The notes under the pieces were generated by a model, which was not told the origin of the DNA, did not search any database, and saw only the letters and a list, made by a program, of their open reading frames with translations. From positions 10,382 to 45,154 of the forward strand of contig NPFB01000032.1 of NCBI GenBank assembly GCA_014084085.1: a stretch of DNA of 34,773 bases. Reading direction: 5' to 3'. Below are positions 1-7,750 of the stretch, one piece after another. Position 1 is the stretch's first letter. Each line of letters opens with the position of its first letter. The DNA is from Hondaea fermentalgiana (taxonomy: Eukaryota > Sar > Bigyra > Thraustochytrida > Thraustochytriidae). The translations under genes were made by a program, and so were the position numbers.

Positions 1-127
1 GGCAAGCAGGCAGAGGCCAGAGATGGCCATGTTGTGGGCGATGTGGTGTCGCGAAGGGGTTAGTCCTCGTCGCTCTTTGCCGTCGAGCCGTTGCCACCAT
101 GTTTTCATCTACTTTCTTGGCACTTAC
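1..127 (-). other. Candidate 5' part of a spliceosomal intron
   Basis: Read on the minus strand, this stretch begins GTAAGT. It carries a branch-like GACTAAC at about 65-59. It then continues about 55 bases to the window edge without a single AG dinucleotide, through a C/T-rich stretch. That is the expected AG exclusion zone between a branch point and a 3' splice site, so the acceptor should lie just outside the window. Confidence 0.4.
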
Positions 128-198
128 ATCATCTCGACTTCGCCGTCGGATATGGCCTTGGTGGCCTCTGCGACCATCTCGCTCTTCGTGTTGGGCAT
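128..198 (-). CDS. Candidate first coding exon of a gene leaving the window on the left
   Basis: On the minus strand an ATG at 198, with A at -3, opens 23 codons plus two bases. The peptide starts MPNTKSEMVAEATKAI and ends DGEVEM. The exon ends exactly at a full GTAAGT donor (127-122). Read without splicing, the frame stops immediately with TAA inside the donor, which is what an exon end looks like. Codons are GC-ending like those of the long genes here. The short acidic and amphipathic peptide is not recognisable, so no function is offered. A chance ATG near a chance donor is the alternative, but the branch site and AG-free tract that follow make splicing more likely. The rest of the gene is outside the window. 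Confidence 0.42.
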
Positions 199-1302
199 TG
201 TCTCGTCGCTTTCGCCTCCTTCACGACCTCGGCGGGAAACGGAGCTCGTTCTCCTCGGACACGGAGCCCTTCGCTAAGGCGGGCGCTTCCGCCTCACGTT
301 TTGCACTCTCGTCCGCGCGGGATGATCCTGACGGCGCGCAGTGCGCGCTCGAGCAGCTGCACGGCGAGCGAAGGGCGGGCGGGCGAGCGCGCGCGCTGAC
401 CTTGCCTTGGCTCCCGGGCAGAGGTTGCGGTTTTGCTCTTCGCTTTCGCGCAAGTATACTGCACGAAATCGTTGTGCACACGGCAGGCCTGGACAGAGGC
501 TGCACGGAGGGCTGCGGGGCGCTTTCCTGAGACTGGTTCCATGTGTCTCCGGGAGGGACGGCTCAGTGGGCGAGAGCGATTGCCCCCTCACGAGGTCTTC
601 GCGGACGCCCCGCACTCCGCGGCGCGTGCAGCGACTTTCTCAAAATCGCACGGCAGAACAGAGGGAAGTGGCGCTGGGAGGGAGGGCGCGTCGTCGCTGG
701 CAGCCTGAGACTGCGGGAAGTCTGCGTTCTCGCCGAGGTTGTGCGGAGACGTGGAGCCGTGGTATAGCCAGGAAGTCAGAGTCAGCACGTGACTTTCGAG
801 ATGCAGTAGCCTAGGAGCTAGCTGACGGAGACAGACTGTGCACAAACACGTCATGCACAACGTGCAAAGTGAGACCTCGCCCGGTGGGCGCCCGTGCGTC
901 TTTGGCCGCGAAAAAAGTATTTGAAGTGCATTTTACTGATAAATCTGAGGTATAGGCCCCAAAAGGGGGAGAGGGAAGAGAATGAGAGGGACGCTTGACG
1001 CCTGCGAATTTTCAATGTGAGGAGAACGGTCTGTGTCGGCTGTGGCCAATCATTAAGCGGTACGGAGATGACATATCAAATATGTCACCGCTTGGCATGA
1101 CTCCAGTGCAGAGTCATCTCTTTGACAATGGGCAGAGAATCTTGGATGGGCTAAACAGCAAAGGTGCCGGCTTCGCTTCTTGGCGCCTGCCCACCCACCG
1201 CTCGCACACCCACACCACGCACGGCACGGTCGCGAAAACCCGAGCCTTGTTGGCATGGACTGGCAAGGAAGTGGAGATTATGGATGTGGAGGTTCGAGGT
1301 CG

Positions 1303-1337
1303 AGAAAAGGAAAGGAAAGGAAGGGAAAGGAAAGGAT
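1303..1337 (+). repeat. GGAAA pentanucleotide tract
   Basis: Imperfect tandem copies of GGAAA (AAAGG in other phase) form a pure purine stretch on the plus strand. Confidence 0.85.
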
Positions 1338-1383
1338 GCTCGAATCAGTTTTTGCATGTAGACAGTTTATAAAATGACACATG

Positions 1384-1400
1384 AAGAGAGAGAGAGAGAG
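1384..1400 (+). repeat. GA dinucleotide tract
   Basis: A near-perfect run of AG/GA, eight units long, immediately after the T-rich and purine-rich tracts. Confidence 0.85.
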
Positions 1401-1621
1401 TGCAAGGGCCCTGCGCGCATGCCGGATTCGATGCGTGCATGCAGAATTCGATCATCTTCTTCATTTTCTTGGAGAAAGCAAGGTAATCGCGCGTCTAGGT
1501 TCTTTCGGTTGTTTTTGTTTTTGTTTGCTTTGCGTTGCTTTGCTTTGCTCGATCTGGACTTCGACCCTGTCGGCCATCTTGTTTATGGATCTCGAATTAC
1601 ACATCAATACGGAAATAATTT

Positions 1622-3175
1622 TCATGTATGCTTGTACGTAGAGATGTCGGTGATGTCATTGAGTCGTACGATGATGTCGCCGAGCTCTGGCCGCTGCTTT
1701 GGCTCAAGAGCAACACAGTCTGAAGCGAGATCCAGGAGGAGTGGCGGACACGACTGCACCAGAGACTGGAGACGCCGCGAGGGGGGGCGCATCTTAGCCT
1801 TTGGCTTGGAGCGCGACTGCTTTGAGCGCTGAGAGCGAGCCTTGCCCATCGCGGTGGGACGAATCCGATCGCTCGACCCCTCATCCTCGGCATCAAAAAA
1901 GGACGATTCGTCATCTTCATCCTCGCTTTCTGCATTCACCGTCATTTCGCGCACAAAGTGCATGTCAATGGCCAATGTGTGCGGATTGCGAGGAATGTCA
2001 AGTGCCTTGTGACGCGTGAGGATCTCGAGCATGAGCACGCCAAACGTGAAGATTTCCGACTCGATGGTGTAGCCATCGTGAAACTTGGGGTTCATCAGCT
2101 CGGGAGCCATGAGCCACGGCGTGCCAACGACAGTCATTGGCTTGCGCATCATGTCGCTGCTCGTGATCGACCCCGAACTGTAAAACCGTGAAAGTCCAAA
2201 GTCGGCAAGAACCAGGGAGAAGCTGTTGACGTCGTCATGATCGACGTTTTCGGGGATTCGCAGCAGACAATTGTCAGACTTGAGGTCGCGGTGGATGACG
2301 CCGTGCTTGTGCAGGTGCTGCAATCCTTCTGCCGCCTCCATGATCCATCTGAGGCGCGTTTCCCAGGGTAAGTCCAACTTTTTGTTTGCCAGCAATTTGT
2401 TAAGCGAGCTTCCTTCACAGTATTCGGTCACAAGATAAAGCTTGTAGGCAACTTTTACAGGCGGCAGCCTTTGGTGTGTGCCGTGATCATCTTCGTCTCC
2501 TTGATCATCATGGTCACCATGATCATCATCGTCATGATCATCTTCTTCTTCATCATCCTTTCCATGGTACATTTTCGAGCGCCTTGCGCCCGAACCACGC
2601 GCGGAAGAGGCCTTGGATGACCCTGTTGTACCAAGTCCATTTCGGCTTCCGGACCTAAAGCTTGCGCTCTCATCGTCACGACTAACGTAGTCGTTGTCGT
2701 CAAAGTCGTCGGTACTGTCTTGCTGGCCGCTTTCATCACGAATCTGCACGCGAACAAAGTCGTTAAAGTCTTCCTCCTCGTCGTCTTCATGGTCCATGCT
2801 GAGCTCTGAGTAGTCTCCCGCGGTGGCCGCTCCCTCGTCGACAGCTCTTTGGCGCAGGGTGTTGATCCATCGTGCTGTTCGACTCTTTCGCGGAGGAATC
2901 GCTCGCAGGTCGTCGTCCGTGGCATCGTGCTCGACGACGAAGAGTGCCCGGAGACGGAGGAGATGAGGATGACGCACTTTACGCAGTACGCTAGTCTCCT
3001 TGAGAAAGTCTAGCTTGTTCTTAAGCGTGCGGCCCGAGACTTCCTTGATCGCCAGCGTCTGTCCATTGGACTTGTTGTGCCCGATATACACCTTGCCGAA
3101 GACCCCCTTGCCGATGAGTTCGCCAAACTCGATGTCGTTCAAGGAGCGCGGCGCGCGCGACTGCCTGCGGAGCAT
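1622..3175 (-). CDS. TKL/LISK-like protein kinase with a large acidic insert
   Basis: This 517-residue protein begins at ATG 3175 and should phosphorylate Ser/Thr, possibly also Tyr. The glycine loop GKGVFGKV is at 22-29, the ATP lysine (AIK) at 44, a candidate helix-C Glu at 60, the catalytic loop HRDLKSDN at 295-302 with D297, DFG at 325-327 and APE at 357-359. All core residues are present, so it should be active. HRDLKSDNCLL followed by DFGLSR resembles the LIMK/TESK branch of tyrosine-kinase-like kinases. The domain is split by about 155 residues (83-237) between strands beta4 and beta5, very rich in Asp, Glu, His and Ser. A second acidic then basic insert lies at about 412-470, before the last helices. 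The helix-F Asp is Glu (SEIFTFG). No LIM, PDZ or transmembrane part is seen. The kinase call is firm; the subfamily is an inference. Confidence 0.92.
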   Translation of the reverse strand: MLRRQSRAPRSLNDIEFGELIGKGVFGKVYIGHNKSNGQTLAIKEVSGRTLKNKLDFLKETSVLRKVRHPHLLRLRALFVVEHDATDDDLRAIPPRKSRTARWINTLRQRAVDEGAATAGDYSELSMDHEDDEEEDFNDFVRVQIRDESGQQDSTDDFDDNDYVSRDDESASFRSGSRNGLGTTGSSKASSARGSGARRSKMYHGKDDEEEDDHDDDDHGDHDDQGDEDDHGTHQRLPPVKVAYKLYLVTEYCEGSSLNKLLANKKLDLPWETRLRWIMEAAEGLQHLHKHGVIHRDLKSDNCLLRIPENVDHDDVNSFSLVLADFGLSRFYSSGSITSSDMMRKPMTVVGTPWLMAPELMNPKFHDGYTIESEIFTFGVLMLEILTRHKALDIPRNPHTLAIDMHFVREMTVNAESEDEDDESSFFDAEDEGSSDRIRPTAMGKARSQRSKQSRSKPKAKMRPPSRRLQSLVQSCPPLLLDLASDCVALEPKQRPELGDIIVRLNDITDISTYKHT

Positions 3176-3424
3176 CGCCGCTGGCCGCCCGCCGCCCTTG
3201 CCTGCCCCGCGCAGCGTGGACCGCCGCCGTCCGCGCGCCGCAGCGAGCGCCCTTCCGAGCTGCGCGCACGTGCCTGATCTGATCCGGCCGCGCCCTTCCG
3301 CGCCGTCGCGTGCGGGGTGCGAACTGGATTCAACTCAATCCACCGGGGCTCGGCTCGCGGGCGCGCGGGTCTGCCCGTCTGCCTGCGCGCGAGCGCCCTC
3401 CCGCGCGACTCGTGCCCGCCTGGT

Positions 3425-3451
3425 TGCCTGCCTGCCTGCCTGCCTGCCTGC
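3425..3451 (+). repeat. TGCC tetranucleotide repeat
   Basis: About six and a half perfect TGCC units lie 250 bases upstream of the kinase start codon, probably in or near its promoter or 5' untranslated region. Confidence 0.9.
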
Positions 3452-4117
3452 TCGCCCTCGCGCGCGCGGCTTGATTGATTTGGTAAGAAGGAACTGCATG
3501 TAGTATGTATGCTCCCAGTGTGAGATAGAGAGCCCTTGGACACAAGGTGCACAACCATTTCTTCATGATTGGACTCTCATCTCATCGCGGGAGCGCGCGA
3601 GCAGCAGACGTACTACAAGCAGCAGCTGCAGATGCACAACAAGCAGACGCACAAGGGGAAGAGGCCGCGAGAAGACACTTTGCTGGCCTCTCTCTGTCAG
3701 GTGCTCCGAATACTGCTGTGTAGGGTAGGAGACCTTTGGAGGGAAGAGGTATGGTACCGTCAGTCGGAGCGGAGAACGTGGCGACGATCGCACGTCGGAA
3801 AGGAAAGGTGTGAATCTAGTGCCATGGCGGACCTGCACGCACACACACACGCGCGCACGTGGGTCTTTAGCTGGCTGGACAGTCGAATACATTCACCCAG
3901 GGAAACTTGTGAGATGAGAGTAGCCCAGAAAACAATCAATGGCACCAGAGTTGCCAGGGGGAGGTTGAGACGCGAGTCCTTGCATGAGGACCTGGGGGAG
4001 GCAAAGGCAAGCTTGCAGCAGCTCTGACCAGATCATAACACCAAAAGCATCTCTTGCAGAATGCAATGATTTTCTACACTGTACGGGCACAGATTCTCTC
4101 TTTTTTCCGTGCATGAG

Positions 4118-4125
4118 TATATATA
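4118..4125 (+). promoter_or_regulatory. Candidate TATA box
   Basis: TATATATA followed by GG sits after a T-run, oriented toward the coiled-coil gene but about 1 kb before its start. It makes sense as a promoter only if that gene has a long or spliced leader. The acceptor-like tract ending at 4752 would be consistent with that. Confidence 0.3.
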
Positions 4126-4719
4126 GGCAGCGACAGACACAAGCCTTGCGGACTCTCACGACGAAACATCCTCTTAATTTCGCGTGTTCAATTTGGTGTT
4201 TGGCAGCCTACAAGAGTTTGACTGCAGCTGCAGCTGCTGGCGCGGGGAAAAAAGGGTTCACAGCCAAGGCTGGAATTCGCCTAGGCCTCCTAGGTTTGGC
4301 CTAGTAGGTCTGACCCCATGCTACTCGCTCTCAGCGGTGGCGACTAGGCCAGGCCAATCACCTCGGGACACAGACAACTTCATTCATTCCGCGTCTCACG
4401 AGTGCTCTGCATCTCGCTCGCTGGCTCGCTGGGTGAAAATGGAAAAATGAGTTCGACGATGAATTTCAATGGATGAAACCGTGGGCGCCGGTGCACGCCA
4501 GTCCTCTCGCGCGCCCAACTCGCTAGCCAGCCGACCGGGCGGCCGGGCGGCCGGCCGCCTGACCTGCCCACTCCGTTCTTTTTTCTCCTGGGCTCTCTTA
4601 TCGATCGCCGAGCGTCATCCCGAAACTGTCTTCTCGGTGGTCAAAGGAAGATAAGAAAAGAACTCGAAATCTATGCGTTACGCCGTGCACGGCGGCGGCG
4701 GGGGGGCACTGGTACTTGA

Positions 4720-4752
4720 GCTGACCGCTCTCACGTTTCTCTCCCTTTGCAG
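4720..4752 (+). other. Candidate 3' splice site, possible leader intron of the coiled-coil gene
   Basis: A CTGAC branch-like site is followed by a nearly pure pyrimidine tract ending in CCCTTTGCAG. No AG occurs between branch and end. The downstream frame closes with TAG at 5067 before the coiled-coil ATG, so any exon starting at 4753 would be untranslated leader. The matching donor is not obvious. Confidence 0.3.
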
Positions 4753-5171
4753 TGCGAGCTCGGCTGGCAGTGGGCGCTTGGCACGAGCACGCGGCGATGA
4801 AACGCACGAGCAGCAGAGAAGCCACGCAGACGGTTTCGTCTCAAGGTCACCGCGACGGGGCAGTGAGGCTCCGAGACCGACAAGGAGAATAAGCGAGACG
4901 AGAGGCAAAAGCAAGCCCGGCAGGCGGGAAGGAAGGGAGGGGAGGCCCAATTCCGCTCGGCCTCGTACGCGTCCGGGCTCGCTCATCTCGTTTCACGCGT
5001 GCAAACTTGCTTGCAAGACAGCCAGACAAACCGCCAGCATTTTTGACAAGAGAGGTGGCGACCCCGTAGGTCCTGGTCTTGCTGCTGCCGCTGCTGCGCA
5101 GAGCGAGAAGGAGACAAAAACGATACGACATTTCGCAAGCGAGCGAGCAAGCAAAAGAGACGCGAGCAAGC

Positions 5172-7064
5172 ATGTCGCAGTCGTACAGGATGAAGACGCC
5201 CGTCCGCAACAACAAGGAGAATGCAGGCTTTGGCAATGCCGGGCATGCCTCCGCAGGAAAGACGCCGCTTTCGGCCAAGCAGGAGGAGGTGTATCTGCAA
5301 AAGGTGGAGCTCGCGCAGCAGGTTCGCGAGGAAAAGGAGCGACTCCGCGAGGAGAAAAAGCGGCGGCAAGAAGAGTTTCTGCGGCGCACGGCCGAAAAGC
5401 GCGAAATGATGGAGGCTCAATTCAATGCGCGGCGCATGGCTACCAAGCACGCCAACAACGCCGCAATGGCAACCAAGGAGATGGAAATCGCCGACCTGAA
5501 ATGGACGCTTGAACAAGAGCGTCTCCACCGCATCGACATGGAGGAAGAACACCGGCGAAAGAGGCGAGAAGAAAATGAAATGAAGGCGCGACAGCGGCAT
5601 GTGCAGCATGAGGCCGAGATGCGGCAAAAGGCCATACAGGACGAAGAACGCCGCGTCTTCCGATTGCAACTCGCCGAGGACATGGAGCATGCCCGTCTCG
5701 TCAAGGAAATGGAGCGCATGGAGCAGCTCGAGGAGCACATGATGCGAGCCCAGGCTCGCGAGGAGGCTCGTGCCCGCGAGGAAGAACAGCGTGCCCGGGC
5801 CGAACGTCGAGCCAAAGAGTCCCGCGACCTCGATGAGGCCGCGTACCAGGACGTTCAGGAGTATCTGCGTGCAGAGCGTACCAAGCGGCGCGAATCTGTG
5901 CAGTTCCGTCTCGCGGAGGCCTCGCAGTGGAAGGAGAAGCACGAGCAGCAGAAACGTCTGGATCGCATTCTGGAGCGCCAGGACCGCGAGCGCGAGATTG
6001 CCGCCTATGACGACATGAAGCGATACCTGGACTCGGAACAGGCGCGTCGCAGGCAGTCTCTCCAGGAGTTTCTGCAGCAAGAGTCTGACATGCGCCGCCT
6101 TGATGAGCTGGACAGGGACCAGGTCAGTCGCAGCCAAGCTGGGGAGCATTGCGCTGACGGCAAGATGGGCAAGTCCGACAATGATGAAACCAAGATGGAT
6201 CGTTGCTTTGTACTGGCCCATCGCATGCACATTGCCGGCAAGCACTCCACTGTGCCACAGCACGATGATGACGAAGACGAAGAGAGCAAGCATTCTTGCG
6301 AGGATGATCACGAAAGCGTCACCGATGCCCAAGTCCTGCAATACATGGAGCGCGAGCGTCATCAGGAACGAAGCCTGGGTCCTCTGCAGGCGCGCGTCGA
6401 GCTTGAGGCGGCGGTTAAGCTCGATGCCAAGATCGAGGCGCAGCTTCGTAGCATGGACGGTCTCGACGAGGAGGACTGGTCACAGTATAGGGATGAGCTT
6501 TCGCGGCGATTTCTGCTGTCTGAGGATGGCAAAATCTCGAACATTGTCGAAGACATGCGTCGCGCCTCTCTGGGAAGCAGAGCTTCTCTTGGCAGTCTGG
6601 AGCCACTTCCCGCGCCACCACAGCTCCCGGGGGCGTCTTCGCCAGCTTCCGCGTCTTCGTCGCTGCTGTCACCGCGGGAACGCAACTCGCGCGAGAGCGA
6701 GGAGGCCACAGAGGTTGATGACAAAGAAGAGGTGGCGCAAGTGCCCATGGAGGCTAGCGAGGCCCATGACACCGATGCCTCCACGGCGCCGTTGACCTCG
6801 TCGGAGCGACTCAAGGCGATGCTTGTCAAGACGAAGCGAGTTCTCAAGACGCAGAAGCGAGCTTTCAACGCGAAGAGGCGCGCGTTCACGGCCAAGAGCC
6901 GCGAGCTGATGGAGGAGTCCAAGGAGAAGACCAAGGCAGCCATTCAGAGGTACCGCGAGCGTCGTCTGGAGCGCCGCATTGAGCGCGAGATTGAGCGCGA
7001 GTTGGAGCGGGATCGTGCTCGTGCACGCTCTCATGAGTATGCGGAGGCCGAGGCGCAAGTCTAA
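5172..7064 (+). CDS. Large charged coiled-coil protein with KEN box and CDK/PKA consensus sites
   Basis: The 630-residue product starts at ATG 5172; the longer open frame has only a TTG at 5079 and a stop at 5067. Residues 1-34 are a flexible head with T9-P-V-R, a full CDK consensus, then a KEN box at 15-17 and T31-P. About 35-310 is an unbroken Glu/Arg/Lys/Gln-rich helix predicted as coiled coil. It contains two related units, AAYQDVQEYL at 223-232 and AAYDDMKRYL at 277-286, and a fainter third near 384-405. An acidic linker (365-380) follows, then RRASLG at 463-468, a Ser/Pro-rich linker and a strongly basic helical tail (545-620). It most resembles cytoskeletal or spindle scaffolds, but I recognise no named family. 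A cell-cycle-regulated role is inferred from motifs only. Confidence 0.85.
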   Translation: MSQSYRMKTPVRNNKENAGFGNAGHASAGKTPLSAKQEEVYLQKVELAQQVREEKERLREEKKRRQEEFLRRTAEKREMMEAQFNARRMATKHANNAAMATKEMEIADLKWTLEQERLHRIDMEEEHRRKRREENEMKARQRHVQHEAEMRQKAIQDEERRVFRLQLAEDMEHARLVKEMERMEQLEEHMMRAQAREEARAREEEQRARAERRAKESRDLDEAAYQDVQEYLRAERTKRRESVQFRLAEASQWKEKHEQQKRLDRILERQDREREIAAYDDMKRYLDSEQARRRQSLQEFLQQESDMRRLDELDRDQVSRSQAGEHCADGKMGKSDNDETKMDRCFVLAHRMHIAGKHSTVPQHDDDEDEESKHSCEDDHESVTDAQVLQYMERERHQERSLGPLQARVELEAAVKLDAKIEAQLRSMDGLDEEDWSQYRDELSRRFLLSEDGKISNIVEDMRRASLGSRASLGSLEPLPAPPQLPGASSPASASSSLLSPRERNSRESEEATEVDDKEEVAQVPMEASEAHDTDASTAPLTSSERLKAMLVKTKRVLKTQKRAFNAKRRAFTAKSRELMEESKEKTKAAIQRYRERRLERRIEREIERELERDRARARSHEYAEAEAQV

Positions 7065-7750
7065 ATTGCTCGGTGAAATGAGGGGGCGGGCGGGAGTCCA
7101 ATGTAGATGTAGCCTTGGTCGTATGTGACAGACGAAAGAAATGAATCAAATGAATGAGTGAAGAAATAGCTGCGCCATCGCTTCGGTGAGGTTGGTCATC
7201 TGGTATGTCAGTTCATCGCCCTCCAACACGTTTTCAAGGATAACCGTATCTTGTCGCTCGCTCGCTCGCTGGCTGACAGAAGTGCAATTGAAGCTTCCTC
7301 TTGCTGCGGAACAAAGGTTCGAGCTCTAGGCCTTTGAGCTCAAGGCCTTACGAAAGACTCGTACGGAAGACTCGCATGGAAGCATGATTCTCACTCGTGG
7401 AAAAATTATATTTTGTTTGCAAGAAGAAATTGTGAAGAACGAACGAGACTGAATGAGTGAGTGAATCGAAGAAATGCTCGAGTTAGAAATCGTTTGTAAT
7501 TTATTGGTTCTTCCCTTTGCCTCACCTCGCCTCGCTTCACTTCGCTGGTCAAAAGAGACGTGCAGGCTCCCATGCCTGCAAGCCGCCAATTCATAACGAC
7601 GCCACCGACGAAAACGACAACGTGGGCATCTACGCGCGTGCGATAAGGAGAGGATCATGAGAGACTCCGGACGAGAATAAATCATGGGAAAGCTTGATGA
7701 AATAGGAATGGAAAATACTAGCGTGGTCCCGGTAAAATAGGTTCTTTTGG
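7065..7750. other. Convergent 3' region
   Basis: It lies between the converging coiled-coil (+) and low-complexity nuclear protein (-) genes. It is AT-richer than its surroundings, with a CGCT tetranucleotide run at about 7255-7271, AAGGCC/AGGCCT palindromes at about 7325-7350 and a T-rich stretch. A minus-strand frame covers part of it but looks like read-out of untranslated sequence. A CTAAC branch-like site with a following pyrimidine tract exists on the minus strand near 7485, which could indicate an intron in the 3' end of the neighbouring gene. Confidence 0.45.

Larger units (their letters stand above)
199..1621. other. No supported gene; promoter side of the left-edge exon and 3' side of the kinase
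   Basis: Open frames here are short, overlap on both strands and have arginine/serine-rich GC-shadow composition. I see no domain and no tRNA. Contents are simple: a GC-rich stretch to about 880, a perfect 8-bp palindrome with a 3-bp spacer at 1069-1087, a GGAAA tract, a GA tract and T-rich TTTTG/TTTGC runs at about 1510-1550. The kinase 3' untranslated region should lie just below 1622. Confidence 0.5.
3176..5171. other. Divergent intergenic region between the kinase and coiled-coil genes
   Basis: No open frame here has convincing coding character. One frame at about 3632-4027 (+) and its antisense partner have random composition and end in simple repeats. The stretch must hold both divergent promoters. 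Visible signals are a TGCC repeat near the kinase start, a TATATATA box at 4118-4125 on the plus strand, a block of TAGGCC/CCTAGG palindromes at about 4278-4312 and a strong splice-acceptor-like tract ending at 4752. Confidence 0.5.

Noticed and set aside
3569..4027. 152-codon plus-strand frame between the kinase and coiled-coil genes
   Set aside because: Opens at TTG, random composition with an ACAC tract. No better than its antisense frame.
5079..5171. N-terminal extension of the coiled-coil protein
   Set aside because: The extension begins at TTG, unlikely in a eukaryotic nucleus, and reads as GC-rich leader. ATG 5172 begins a sensible head with CDK and KEN motifs.
4983..6362. 459-codon open frame antisense to the coiled-coil gene
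   Set aside because: It is the mirror of a Glu/Arg/Lys-rich coding frame, giving Leu-rich antisense sequence. It has no domain, and the plus-strand gene explains the openness.
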